Assembly (NCBI GenBank): GCA_964529005.1
Contig: CAZGUH010000029.1
Span: 1 to 51,105 of the forward strand
Direction of reading: 5' to 3'
Source: CAZGUH01 sp964529005
Lineage (GTDB): Bacteria; Actinomycetota; Acidimicrobiia; Acidimicrobiales; Ilumatobacteraceae
DNA: 51,105 nucleotides
Part shown: positions 24,153 through 33,054 of the stretch, piece by piece
How the letters are laid out: every line of letters begins with the position of its first letter
Position numbering within the stretch: the stretch's first letter is position 1
The notes under the pieces: model-generated
Databases searched by the model: none
What the model was told of the DNA's origin: nothing
Seen by the model: only the letters and a program-made list of their open reading frames with translations
Translations under genes and position numbers: made by a program

Positions 24153-25096
24153 CAGTAACGCGCTCCGTCCTTGCCGGCCGGACCCCGCTCCCCATCACGT
24201 CCGTCGCGCCCGTCCTTCCCGTCGCGACCGGCCTTTACGGCGAGCCGCCAGTGCTTCGCGCCGTCCGGCGTGCCCGGCCGCTCGCTGGCCTCATCCGCAT
24301 GCGCGATCCAGATCGATCCGCCGTAGCTGACGCAGTCGCCACGCGCGTAGGCGGTGCCGGGCTTGAAGACGCCGCGGTCAAGCAGCAACGGCACCGACTT
24401 CGTGACGACCTGCCGAGCACCGGAGGTCAGCACGATGCCGATGGACAGGGTGCGCATGTCGTCGGCGAGCTCTGCCGAGATATCCGCGACCCCGTTGACG
24501 ATGGTTTGCCAGCCCGCCTTCTCGAAGCTTTCGGCCCCGGCAAGCGGATCCGTCATCCGGTTCGCGCGCACGAGGCCGCCGCGGTGCGAGGCATAGGTGC
24601 CACGCGCGTACTTGCGGTCGACCTCGATACTCGGATGGATGGTGATCTGCAGCGCGTCGAGGCCCGCCTCACCGTCGCGCCCATCGCGGCCATCGGCCCC
24701 ATCCATCCCCTTCTCACCGGCCTCGCCACGCTCACCCGCGACTCCGGGCGGGCCTTCGGCGCCGGCAGGCCCGGGTTCGCCGCGTTCTCCCGACTCGCCT
24801 TTCTCGCCCCTCTCGCCGCGCTCGCCGACAGGCCCCGGCTCACCGCGCTCGCCCTTCTCGCCTGTCGGGCCTTGCGGACCAGCAACACCCGGGGCGCCCT
24901 GCGGCCCCGGTATCAGTGTCGACTCGACGCGCTTAAGCTCGTCGACGAGCGATTGATGCCGCTGCGCCAGCTGCTCTCCGAGCGTCTCCGCGTACTTGGT
25001 GACCGCGTCGAGCCGGACGGTCATCGGCTCCACGGCCCGCTCGATCGCCTTTTTCACGACAGGCGCGATATCAGCGGCAAGCGCCTTGAGGTTCAT
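24152..25096 (-). CDS. Collagen-like virion protein (314 aa)
   Basis: An N-terminal helix/coiled coil (residues 1-62) is followed by Gly-X-Y triplets rich in charged residues (about 63-142: GEKGERGEPGPVGERGERG and similar). A beta-rich region of about 130 residues comes next, then a second short Gly-X-Y tail (GRDGKDGRDGRDGERG). Trimeric collagen helices are used as rigid spacers in phage fibres. Start ATG at 25096 has AAGGA 7 bases upstream; a GTG at 25102 is less good. Lies among capsid-side genes and not tail fibres, so it may be a head decoration fibre. Confidence 0.85.
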   Translation of the reverse strand: MNLKALAADIAPVVKKAIERAVEPMTVRLDAVTKYAETLGEQLAQRHQSLVDELKRVESTLIPGPQGAPGVAGPQGPTGEKGERGEPGPVGERGERGEKGESGERGEPGPAGAEGPPGVAGERGEAGEKGMDGADGRDGRDGEAGLDALQITIHPSIEVDRKYARGTYASHRGGLVRANRMTDPLAGAESFEKAGWQTIVNGVADISAELADDMRTLSIGIVLTSGARQVVTKSVPLLLDRGVFKPGTAYARGDCVSYGGSIWIAHADEASERPGTPDGAKHWRLAVKAGRDGKDGRDGRDGERGPAGKDGARY

Positions 25097-25320
25097 TGCC
25101 ACGTCCTTCCGTCGTCCTCGTCATCCGTCGCGATGAACTCGACCATCAGGTGGTCCTCGGCGAGCGCTCGCTCGAGATAGACGTCACGCGGCGGCGGCAG
25201 GTGGAGTCGGCGCGGGAAACCTCCGACCGTCATGTGATCCGGGGGCGAAGGCGGCGGTGGCATCGGGGCAGCGGTTCCCCAGCCGAGCCAACTCGCGTTC
25301 CAGCCCATCCAGTTGAGCAT
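25093..25320 (-). CDS. Small Pro/Trp-rich protein (75 aa)
   Basis: MLNWMGWNASWLGWGTAAPMPPPPSPP: an aromatic N-terminal patch and polyproline, then an acidic C-terminus. Tightly coupled (TGATG and ATGA) to both neighbours. No family recognised; probably a small virion protein. Confidence 0.65.
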   Translation of the reverse strand: MLNWMGWNASWLGWGTAAPMPPPPSPPDHMTVGGFPRRLHLPPPRDVYLERALAEDHLMVEFIATDDEDDGRTWQ

Positions 25321-26222
25321 CACGCCGCCGCCCTCCACTCATCGACGCCGACGGCACCAGTGCCCGCAAGCTCGATGTCGTTGACGCGAGCGACGTTGGC
25401 GTCCACCGCGCCATTGCTGAACGCGAACTGGTCCGTCTTGGCCTTTACCGCGGTCAGATCACTCGCTGTCGCCAGCGGCGCGACCGCGCCGTCAAGTTCG
25501 CCCTTCGTTGGCGGGTCGTAAGCGGTCAGTGCAGCGAGAGCGGCTGCCTGAACACCAGAAGCGTCGAGCGTCGAAAATCCGGTCGCCGTTACCCACGCCG
25601 CATCACCTCGCTCGCGCAGGGCCTCTTGCGAGTCGGTCGTCTCGTCGAACGTGCCGGAGCCCGCGCCGGTCGCGCGCAGTTCCGTCCGCGCCGTCGCGTC
25701 GCCGGTCTGCTTGCAGGCGATGAGGCCGAGCCACTGGGCGAGCGACGTGATACCGCTGAACGTCGACGCTAGCGCCACGGCGCCAGCACTCAGGTTGTCC
25801 AGGTAGCCAGCGCGCGTCGCCGAGAGACGGGAGAGCAGCGTCGTGACGCCGGCGGAGTCGGCCGTCTCCAGGTTGACGTCGACGAGGCGCACTCGTCCGC
25901 CTATGAACACGCCCCCGGTGACCGTGCCACCGAAGTCGACGTGGTTCGCGCCCGACGCGAAGGCCGCATCCGGCAGATCGAGGCGGTACTCGCCATCGGA
26001 GACGTGCAGGAACCCGCCATCGGTGTGCGCGGCCTCCAGGTCTGCTAGCGTCGCCTCGGTGACAGCGACACGATCGCTGCCCTCCCGCCGGTACCAAAGG
26101 TCGATACCGGCGCTGTTATAGACGACATCCGTCTTCGGCGCGCCCGTCGTCGCGTCGAGACACCGAAGCGTCACGGAGCGATCCGCGCTACCCTTCGTGA
26201 TGATGTCGTGCAGAGCCGCCAT
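25320..26222 (-). CDS. Hypothetical virion structural protein (300 aa)
   Basis: N-terminal beta domain with DLWYRREGSDRVAVTEATL and HVDFGGTVTGGVFIGGRV, a block recurrent in phage structural proteins encoded near portals. The C-terminal part is helical and Ala-rich (coiled-coil-like). A GGCAGGA stretch precedes the ATG. Likely part of the same accessory virion module as the collagen-like proteins. Confidence 0.65.
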   Translation of the reverse strand: MAALHDIITKGSADRSVTLRCLDATTGAPKTDVVYNSAGIDLWYRREGSDRVAVTEATLADLEAAHTDGGFLHVSDGEYRLDLPDAAFASGANHVDFGGTVTGGVFIGGRVRLVDVNLETADSAGVTTLLSRLSATRAGYLDNLSAGAVALASTFSGITSLAQWLGLIACKQTGDATARTELRATGAGSGTFDETTDSQEALRERGDAAWVTATGFSTLDASGVQAAALAALTAYDPPTKGELDGAVAPLATASDLTAVKAKTDQFAFSNGAVDANVARVNDIELAGTGAVGVDEWRAAA

Positions 26223-26231
26223 GTCCTGCCC

Positions 26232-26948
26232 TTATTGGTGGTGCTGCATCATCTGCATGAGGATCGACGACGAGCCGCTGGACTCGTCGACCAGGGACAG
26301 GTCCTCGTTCACGTCGTTGCTCGCGATGATTCGGCCGTAACGCATGCCGGCCATCTCCTCTTCGCCGACGCGCAAGAGCGTGAACTCGTCCATGGCCGCT
26401 GCGCCACCCGTCGTTGAGGTCGCGTTGCTGAAGGCCCCCGGCGCGCCGCCGATCGCCCACCGTCGCGCCCGCAGACGTTGATTCGGCGTCGCGTGGTTGC
26501 TGTCGTAGATGATCTCGAGCGCAAAGGGCGCGGTCGGATACGTGCCGAGATCCACCTCACAGACGCTGGCTTCGTTGTTCCAGCTCAAGACCACCATGAG
26601 GTTGCCGCCGCTTCTGTGCGCCCAGAAGTGGCCCATGAACTCGTTATCGGCCTTCACCAGGAAGATGTGGTCGCTCGGTTCCTGCTCGTTGACTTCGATC
26701 AGGAAGCGACCCGCTGTCGTCGCGATGGTCGCGGCCGATACTGCCGACGTGATCTTGGCGTACCAGAACGGCAGGTGAGCGAGCGTCTGGCCATTCCATG
26801 GTGCACTCGCTTCAACACCCAGCGTCGCGAAGGTGAAGTTGAACTCGTGTTCGTCCGGCCGATCGGGCGTGGCTGCCGTGTACGTCCCGCCCGAGAGTGC
26901 GCCATTCTTCCAGTCGACGTACAGCGTGACGGATGCGGGGATTGCCAT
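26232..26948 (-). CDS. Hypothetical virion structural protein, beta-rich (238 aa)
   Basis: Starts MAIPASVTLYVDWKNGALSGG. Contains many strand-like aromatic segments (FWYAKITSAV, GHFWAHRSGGNLMVVLSW), suggestive of a jelly-roll or concanavalin-like sandwich. No catalytic motif seen. Located in the block between portal and connector. Confidence 0.6.
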   Translation of the reverse strand: MAIPASVTLYVDWKNGALSGGTYTAATPDRPDEHEFNFTFATLGVEASAPWNGQTLAHLPFWYAKITSAVSAATIATTAGRFLIEVNEQEPSDHIFLVKADNEFMGHFWAHRSGGNLMVVLSWNNEASVCEVDLGTYPTAPFALEIIYDSNHATPNQRLRARRWAIGGAPGAFSNATSTTGGAAAMDEFTLLRVGEEEMAGMRYGRIIASNDVNEDLSLVDESSGSSSILMQMMQHHQ

Positions 26949-26983
26949 GCCCGGTTGTTTCGGCGGTTGTCCGGGGCCGCCCG

Positions 26984-27331
26984 CTAAGGGAGGATGCGGA
27001 GATTCGTCGGCGCAGGCGGTGGCGTCGGCACGCGGCTCGTGAGCGTCACCGCGGGGCTCGCGGCCGACTCTCCGTCGGCGTTGTACGCCGTCATCGTCAG
27101 CACGTGCACGCCGGCTGCGAAATTGCGCGCTGGGAATGGGCAGCTCGCGCCGCTACGCGCTACCTGTGCGATCTGCGCAGCGCCGTCGTACAGTCGGCAA
27201 CCATCCGCTACGGTCGTCACGTCGCCGACGACCGAACATGTCAGCGTGACGCAGTTGCGGGTCACGCTGGTCTGCGCGGCCGCGGGCAGGGCGACGAGCG
27301 CAAGGAAAGCTACAAGCAGGAATCGAAGCAT
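26984..27331 (-). CDS. Exported small protein with Ig/FnIII-like domain (115 aa)
   Basis: MLRFLLVAFLALVALPAAAQ is a textbook signal peptide with an AxA site. The mature part has four cysteines and an immunoglobulin/fibronectin-like end (GVHVLTMTAYNADGESAAS). AGGAG 6 bases before the ATG. A Sec-exported protein inside the capsid gene block is odd: it should not reach the cytoplasmic virion assembly site, so it may act on the cell envelope. Confidence 0.75.
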   Translation of the reverse strand: MLRFLLVAFLALVALPAAAQTSVTRNCVTLTCSVVGDVTTVADGCRLYDGAAQIAQVARSGASCPFPARNFAAGVHVLTMTAYNADGESAASPAVTLTSRVPTPPPAPTNLRILP

Positions 27332-27340
27332 GGCGGTCTC

Positions 27341-27718
27341 CTAGGCGACCATCGGGGTCTTCAACACACTGACGAGCAACCCGCGGTCGTCGCGCTCGAA
27401 GGTGTAGAGGTAGGCCACCGGCTTAGCGGGCGGCGCGTCTTTTCCATCACGTCCTTGTGGACCTGGCTCGCCACGTGCGCCGGCAGGCCCTTCCGGTCCA
27501 GGCGGCCCGGCAGACCCATCTGCGCCACGCTCGCCTTGAGGTCCCGGCGGTCCGGCGTCTCCCTTCTCCCCACGCGGGCCAGGCGGCCCCGGCGGTCCGG
27601 CAGGACCCGTGGCGCCATCGGCACCCGGCGGGCCAGGCGGACCCTGCCTGCCATCACGACCGTCGCGGCCATCCTTGGCGCGAATGGGCTCGATGCGTCC
27701 GATCAACGGCTCGCTCAC
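27341..27718 (-). CDS. Collagen-like protein (125 aa)
   Basis: Gly-X-Y triplets from about residue 16 to 94 (GRDGRDGRQGPPGPPGADG and on), then a short globular end YLYTFERDDRGLLVSVLK. GTG start overlapping the portal stop (GTGA). With the 24152-25096 gene it brackets the portal-connector insert. Confidence 0.85.
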   Translation of the reverse strand: MSEPLIGRIEPIRAKDGRDGRDGRQGPPGPPGADGATGPAGPPGPPGPRGEKGDAGPPGPQGERGADGSAGPPGPEGPAGARGEPGPQGRDGKDAPPAKPVAYLYTFERDDRGLLVSVLKTPMVA

Positions 27719-29253
27719 GCGGCCTCCAGCAAAGTGGCGAGCTCGTCGACCATTGCGGCGCGCTCTTCTTTGGTCGGCTCGTCGTCGGCCAGCGCAGGCA
27801 GACGGGCCGCCAGCAGTTCGTTGACGACCGCCCGAACGACGTCAGGAGTCGCCTGCAGTGCCTTCTCCAGATCGGCGACCTTCTCGACAACCGGCGCGAC
27901 GGCGCGCCCGACCTCGGCCTCAACATCGGGTGGCGGCACCGGCTCCGCCGGCGCAGGTGCCGCTGGCGACGGCGATGCCTCGCTGGGCGGCGGTCGCTTC
28001 GCCAGCACGTTGATCGGCCACATCTGCTGCTGCAGGAGCGGCATGTCGCCGCCCTCTTTTGGTGGCAGGTTCTCGCGCGCACGCGCCTCGTTCGGCGCGA
28101 ACACAGCCGCGCTCACGCCCTTGCTCGCGATGTCCATGCGCGACAGCGGGTCCATGCGCATCAGCCCGCCCTCGACGTCGAACTCGGTCCGGTAGCCGCT
28201 CGGCAGTGCCAGCCCGTCGTCAAGCAGCGCCTCGATCGCCTCGATCAGCGACTGCAGCGTCTGCGAGTAATAGTCTTGATTCAGCGCGCCGATGTTGTTA
28301 TGCGTCGGGTTCTGGCCCGCGGCGAGCTTGTGCAACGGCACACGGTAGGCGCGCGCCACATCCTCGACCGTCCACTTCAACTGCTCGATGAGCTGCGCGT
28401 CGGTGGCATTGATCGTCATCGCCTCGGCTTCGAGGCCGTCGCCCAGCACGAGCACCCGGCCGAGGTTCACGCCGATCGTGTTCGTCTCGATGCTCTGCTT
28501 GATCCGCGCCGCCGTCTCGTCGCCGATCTTCTTCGGCGCAGTCACCACCAGCGACGGCTGCGAGGCATTCTCGAAGAACTGCGCGCTGTTCGCCTGGATC
28601 CGGATGCCCTGCGTCGCGCTGGAACCGCAAGCGTAGATCGGCGACACCCCGACCAGCGGGTGCCACAGCGTCAGATACCGGTCGTGGATGATCTCCGAGG
28701 CCGGCACCTGCATCCGGTCCTCGCGCACCTCGGCAAGATCGTCCAGCTTCAGCTCGTAGTAGACGTCGCCCCAGCGCTCGGTGACCAGTGTGGTCACGCG
28801 GCGCGGGTTGAGCACGTGCAGGCGCGTCACAACGCGGCGCGCATCGCGTTCCTTCAGGACGTAGGTGTTGCCGTGCAGCAGCTTTGAGATCAGCCAGGAC
28901 TCGATGAACTGCTGGGTGGTCTGGTAGGCGTTGGGCTTGCGCAACACCGGCTGGAATGGCGATGCACCGTCACGCTCTTCCCAGATGCCGCCGGCCTGCT
29001 CCATAAGCCGCAAACGCAGCTTCCCAATGTCCTGGGCGATGATGGAGACGCAGGCGTACACCGCGGCAAACGCCAGCAAGTTGCGCCGGTCCTCGACCGC
29101 AACGTTCTTTTGCCATCCGCCCGCGAACGGCTCCCGGATCAGCCCGAACATGCCGCCCAGGCCGAACGACGGGACGGGCCGCGCCTCGCGCTCGACCAGC
29201 GTGACCGCCGTCGAGTTGCGACGCATCGTCAGTTCGTAGCCGAAGAGCTTCAC
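27715..29253 (-). CDS. Portal protein, HK97 family (512 aa)
   Basis: YACVSIIAQDIGKLRLRL, LLHGNTYVLKERD, GVSPIYACG and FFENASQPSLVV are the standard blocks of HK97-type portals, followed by a long helical, Pro/Ala-rich C-terminus. Forms the dodecameric DNA channel. It lies after the capsid gene, behind a terminator, whereas HK97-like phages normally have portal before protease and capsid. Confidence 0.9.
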   Translation of the reverse strand: MKLFGYELTMRRNSTAVTLVEREARPVPSFGLGGMFGLIREPFAGGWQKNVAVEDRRNLLAFAAVYACVSIIAQDIGKLRLRLMEQAGGIWEERDGASPFQPVLRKPNAYQTTQQFIESWLISKLLHGNTYVLKERDARRVVTRLHVLNPRRVTTLVTERWGDVYYELKLDDLAEVREDRMQVPASEIIHDRYLTLWHPLVGVSPIYACGSSATQGIRIQANSAQFFENASQPSLVVTAPKKIGDETAARIKQSIETNTIGVNLGRVLVLGDGLEAEAMTINATDAQLIEQLKWTVEDVARAYRVPLHKLAAGQNPTHNNIGALNQDYYSQTLQSLIEAIEALLDDGLALPSGYRTEFDVEGGLMRMDPLSRMDIASKGVSAAVFAPNEARARENLPPKEGGDMPLLQQQMWPINVLAKRPPPSEASPSPAAPAPAEPVPPPDVEAEVGRAVAPVVEKVADLEKALQATPDVVRAVVNELLAARLPALADDEPTKEERAAMVDELATLLEAA

Positions 29254-29414
29254 GGCTTCGCCCGCATGTCGCGCCGGCGGTACCGCTTCGCCTTGGGCTT
29301 GCCATCGTCCGCGACCAGCATGCGATGGTCGTACCCATAACGCAAAAGCCCCGGCCCCTTGGGAGAGGCCGGGGACGCAGCGCGAGCGGAGGAGGAGGTC
29401 TGCCCGCGCTTCAC
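29250..29414 (-). CDS. Doubtful small basic ORF between capsid and portal (54 aa)
   Basis: GTG start next to the capsid stop and ATGA overlap with portal. However, an intrinsic terminator lies inside the first half of the frame. The basic C-terminal part (KPKAKRYRRRDMRAKP) reads like real protein. A shorter product from a TTG or ATG after the terminator is possible. Confidence 0.35.
   Translation of the reverse strand: MKRGQTSSSARAASPASPKGPGLLRYGYDHRMLVADDGKPKAKRYRRRDMRAKP
29344..29374 (-). terminator. Rho-independent terminator after the capsid gene
   Basis: On the minus strand: CCCCGGCC (29374-29367), 10-nt loop, GGCCGGGG (29356-29349), then CTTTTGCG. Perfect 8-bp G+C stem with a T run, 43 bases after the capsid stop. 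It would give high capsid and lower portal expression. Confidence 0.8.
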
Positions 29415-29416
29415 TG

Positions 29417-31507
29417 CTACACCGCCGACGGCGACAGGTTGTAGCGGATCACCTGGACCGCCTGATCGCGGGTCTTGACCCAGTTCACGAACTGCTCGGC
29501 CCGGAAGCCGACCAGGTTGTTTTGCCACAGGGAGACCAGCGACTGCGCGCCCGACGCCGGCGCGTTGTCCATCTGCACCGAGGCCTCGCTAGACATGTCG
29601 ATGTCGATGCCGGGATCCTGGGCGAGCAAGATGCTTGCCGGATCCACCAGCGCGATCACCGCTTCAGTCGGCGAGCCCGCCAGGACGGCCGAATTCGACG
29701 TGATCACCGGCAAGCCGTACCAGGTGCCGCCTTGCGCCGTCAGGTCCGGATAGACGCGACGGTCCTGGGTATCGCGCTTCATGGACAGCGACAGCGCGAC
29801 GATCGGCGACATGACCCACACGGCGCGAGTCGGGTCCATGTTGGCCGCCAGGAAGTTGCCGAAGGCGCCTTCGACTGCGGCATCCGTCTGCGCCACCGAG
29901 CCTCCGGCGGCGGTCGTGACCGAAGCCGTGTTCGTGATGGACGCGGGCGAGGTCGCGTCGCCGACGTATTGCGGGTCGATGAACCGCTTGTCGAGAAACT
30001 CGCTGATGCCCTTGACCATGTCATTGCGCACCAGAAGTTCGGCGTCGGGGCTGCTGAAGCGCGCGAGCTCCTGGGTGATGACGACGATCACCGCGGCCTT
30101 GAACGGCGGCACAGTGAGCGAGTCGAACGCCAGCGCGTTCACCGGCTTGGGCGCGCCCTCGCCGACGAAATAGCCGGACACGCCCGCGGTCTGACGGGGG
30201 ACGCGCACCCAGAACGGCACGCGGCGGAAGCCTTGCATACGGCCCAGGATCGAGGCGTTGCGGACCAGCTCCACGAACTCCGCGGACATCTGGCTGTACT
30301 GCACCAGCGGGCCGGCCCACGTGCCATGCGTCGACGTACCAACGTTCACGGCCGCCTTCTGCTGGAACATGTGCGCGTTCAACGCCGTCGAGCCGCCGAG
30401 CTGGTTGATCGCGAAGTCGATCGCGTTGAAGACCTCCGGCGTCGAGTCCTTCCACTGCTTCGCGATTTCGCGCGCCTGAAACGTCACGCCCTTGGACATC
30501 ATCAGCGCCATCGCGTAGCGGGTGAAGGCGATGCCCTTCGGCAATGCATCGTTCGGGCGCAGCACACCGTCGCCCGCCTTGGGCTTGTAGCCAGCGGGCT
30601 TGCCGGCTGTGTCGGCGGCCTTGGTTTTGTCCGCGCCGTCTTCGCCGTCGCCTTCGCCATCGACCGGCACGCGCTTCGCCAGCGCCGCATGCTTCTCGAG
30701 CCGCTTCAGGTGATCGTCGATCGCCTCGACCTCGCCTTCCAGCGTGTCGTAGGCTTCCTTCTCCGCGGCGTCCAGCGTGCGGCCACCGTCTTCGGCAGCC
30801 TTGGCCATGATGGCGTCCATTTCGGCCGCCTTCTGCTCGCGCATGGCGCGCTGAGCCTTCAGTACCTCTGCGAGATTCATCTCACTTCCTTTCGGTTTCG
30901 GGGGATGGGTTGACTGCTGCCCCGAAGCGCCGGGAAGTGACCGCACGACGACGCCGCCTGCGTATTTGCCGATCGCGGCACGCAAGCCTTCGCCTTCGAG
31001 CGATTTGATGCTGTGAATCGTTGCTTCGCTGTTCGCCGGAATCGTCACCAGCGACAGCTCCATGATCTCGATCTCGTGGAACACGAGGCCGCCGGTCTCC
31101 TTGAGGATCTCGACGGCGTCGTTCAGCACCCGGAAGCCGATCGACACCGCGCCGACCAGTCGGTACTGCAACGAGTGGATCGCCTCGTCGACGCGATCCT
31201 TCAGCCGGCCCGCCTCGCGAATGCGCGGCAGCGTGGCCGTGAACGGGATGCCCTTCTTCGTCGGCTTTCCGAACTCGACGCGGCCGACGGGCTCGCTGTG
31301 CCGGTGCTGCCACAGCAGCGGCAAGCTCGCCGCGAACGTCGCGCCCAGCGGGTCGACGATGTCGCCCATGCGGTCCGGTGTCGGCGTCGTCGCGATGCCG
31401 CGGACGGTGACCGCGTCGTCCGACTCGTCTACCGCTTTGACGTCGAGGCGCGAGTACGCGCGTTGCAGGCCCTGGCCAACGCCAGGCTGCTTGATGTCGA
31501 GCTTCAT
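29417..31507 (-). CDS. Prohead protease - major capsid protein fusion (696 aa)
   Basis: Residues 1-209 are an S78-type prohead protease: His in LWQHRHSEPVGRVE, Ser in LVGAVSIGF and IEIMELSLVTIPANSEA. From residue 210 an HK97-type capsid follows. It has a helical delta domain (NLAEVLKAQRAMREQKAAE ...), then the shell domain with LVRNDMVKGISEFLDKRF and PVITSNSAVLAG. An internal ATG at 30880 with AAGGA upstream would give the 487-aa capsid alone. Probably both products are made, the fusion delivering protease into the procapsid. Confidence 0.9.
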   Translation of the reverse strand: MKLDIKQPGVGQGLQRAYSRLDVKAVDESDDAVTVRGIATTPTPDRMGDIVDPLGATFAASLPLLWQHRHSEPVGRVEFGKPTKKGIPFTATLPRIREAGRLKDRVDEAIHSLQYRLVGAVSIGFRVLNDAVEILKETGGLVFHEIEIMELSLVTIPANSEATIHSIKSLEGEGLRAAIGKYAGGVVVRSLPGASGQQSTHPPKPKGSEMNLAEVLKAQRAMREQKAAEMDAIMAKAAEDGGRTLDAAEKEAYDTLEGEVEAIDDHLKRLEKHAALAKRVPVDGEGDGEDGADKTKAADTAGKPAGYKPKAGDGVLRPNDALPKGIAFTRYAMALMMSKGVTFQAREIAKQWKDSTPEVFNAIDFAINQLGGSTALNAHMFQQKAAVNVGTSTHGTWAGPLVQYSQMSAEFVELVRNASILGRMQGFRRVPFWVRVPRQTAGVSGYFVGEGAPKPVNALAFDSLTVPPFKAAVIVVITQELARFSSPDAELLVRNDMVKGISEFLDKRFIDPQYVGDATSPASITNTASVTTAAGGSVAQTDAAVEGAFGNFLAANMDPTRAVWVMSPIVALSLSMKRDTQDRRVYPDLTAQGGTWYGLPVITSNSAVLAGSPTEAVIALVDPASILLAQDPGIDIDMSSEASVQMDNAPASGAQSLVSLWQNNLVGFRAEQFVNWVKTRDQAVQVIRYNLSPSAV
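30887..30891 (-). promoter_or_regulatory. Internal ribosome binding site for the capsid part
   Basis: AAGGA in AAAGGAAGTGAG, 6 bases before in-frame ATG 30880-30878, at the junction of protease and delta domain. Confidence 0.65.
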
Positions 31508-33054
31508 GCGGCACGCTCCCTCGCCCCGCCACCCATGGCGAAGCTGAAGACCTGGTATTCGGGGGCGGCCTCGGGTTGCAGGTTCTCCGCCGCAACACCA
31601 GCCGCCATGGCGAGCGCCTGCAGGCCGTCGATACGGCCCACGCTCTTCAGCTTGTCCAGCTTCCGATTGCCGGCGGGGTCCTTCGTGACCTTCGCGTTCG
31701 CCGCGCACATCCGCAGGACGGGATTGCCGCCGTGCGCCATACGGCCGTTCAGCAGCAGCCCCTCGAGCGAGTCCAGCGCCGGGCTCATCGACTGGAAGCC
31801 CTGGCCGAACGGCTGCATGGCCTCGAGGAACGATGCGGGCGCTTCCTTGCGAGTCAGCGCGGCCTTGAAGACCTCGATGCGCCAGCGATCGAACGCCAGC
31901 GCCTGGAGGTTCCACTCCGCCGCCATCTCGAGCACCTGCTCGGCGACGTAGTCGTAGTCGACGGTCGCGCCTGGCGTGAGCTGGATCAGCCCCTGCTCCG
32001 CCCAGACGTCGTAGGGCTGCTTGTCGCGCGCGGCGCGTTCACGCAGGCCGCGCTCCGGCGTCCAGAACGTCGCGCTGACGTTCCACTTGCCGCCGGCTTC
32101 CCAGATGGCGACCAGCGCCGTCAGGTCGTTGATGGCCGACAGGTCAAGGCCAGCCCAGACCGGCGCCACGCCCTCATGCGGCACGATCTCGCTGGCATTC
32201 AGGTTCCATGCGTCGCGCGAGACGAACGGCGATGTCGTCTCAACCCGCTGGTTCAGGTTCAGATTCCGGAACGTCGGCGCGAACGACGGCATGCGCTGCG
32301 CCTTGTCGGCGAGCTTGCGCATGTCTGCCAGCGAGCGGAACTTGCCCAGCGCCGGGTTCGCGGCCTGCCAGCCGGCCTCGTCGACGACTTGGCACTCCTT
32401 CTCCGCCTCGTAGACGTGGCATACCGTGTGCGGATTCGGGTCGTTGCGAGCGTCGTCGATGACGACCGACAGGTAGTCGGCGTCGTTGGCCGCCTGCGTC
32501 GAGATCAAGAACAGGATCCCGTCGTCGTAGGCGCCCTGCGCGGTGGTGATCGCGTCCATGAAGTCGGACCGCGGACCGCGGATCTGGCCTACCTCGTCGC
32601 CGATTGCAACCACCGGCGAGATGCCCTGCGTGCGCTTCGCGTCTGCCGAAAGCGCCCGGAACTCGACGTTCTTGGCGAGCCCATACAAGCGCTTCCGCGA
32701 CGACACGATGCGCACCCGTGGCGCCAGCGCCGGCGACAGCGCCACCATCTTCGCGGCGTAGTCGAACAGGATCGACGCCTGATCACGCGACATCGCACCG
32801 CACACGACCTGCGAGTTCAGACGCGCTTCCGGGCCGGCCACGTGCGCGAGCACGATCGCGGCGATCAAGCCCGTCTTGCCGTTCTTCTTCGCGATCGACA
32901 GGATCGCGAGGTTCGTGCCGTCCGGGTTGTCGTAGACGTCCAGGATGAAGCGCTTCTGGAAGTCCTCGAGCACCATCAGACGGCCCGCAAGGTCGCCCTC
33001 CGGCACGATGCAGTAGCGTTCGATGAACGCGATCATGCGTTCGCCGCGCGTCAT
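31504..33054 (-). CDS. terL: Terminase large subunit (516 aa)
   Basis: ATPase-nuclease that packages DNA. Walker A SIAKKNGKTGL (about residues 55-65), Walker B VVAIGDEVG (about 150), and nuclease acidic residues in GLDLSAINDLTALV and FDRWRIEVF. Start ATG at 33054 overlaps the TerS stop (ATGA). Length and HNH-TerS-TerL order match HK97-like cos phages. Confidence 0.95.
   Translation of the reverse strand: MTRGERMIAFIERYCIVPEGDLAGRLMVLEDFQKRFILDVYDNPDGTNLAILSIAKKNGKTGLIAAIVLAHVAGPEARLNSQVVCGAMSRDQASILFDYAAKMVALSPALAPRVRIVSSRKRLYGLAKNVEFRALSADAKRTQGISPVVAIGDEVGQIRGPRSDFMDAITTAQGAYDDGILFLISTQAANDADYLSVVIDDARNDPNPHTVCHVYEAEKECQVVDEAGWQAANPALGKFRSLADMRKLADKAQRMPSFAPTFRNLNLNQRVETTSPFVSRDAWNLNASEIVPHEGVAPVWAGLDLSAINDLTALVAIWEAGGKWNVSATFWTPERGLRERAARDKQPYDVWAEQGLIQLTPGATVDYDYVAEQVLEMAAEWNLQALAFDRWRIEVFKAALTRKEAPASFLEAMQPFGQGFQSMSPALDSLEGLLLNGRMAHGGNPVLRMCAANAKVTKDPAGNRKLDKLKSVGRIDGLQALAMAAGVAAENLQPEAAPEYQVFSFAMGGGARERAA

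Noticed and set aside
27361..27672. Second frame through the collagen-like gene
   Set aside because: Repeat-driven open frame; only the Gly-X-Y frame makes sense.
24152..27718. Tandem GGC-rich repeats as CRISPR or minisatellite
   Set aside because: They encode Gly-X-Y triplets; no spacer-repeat structure.
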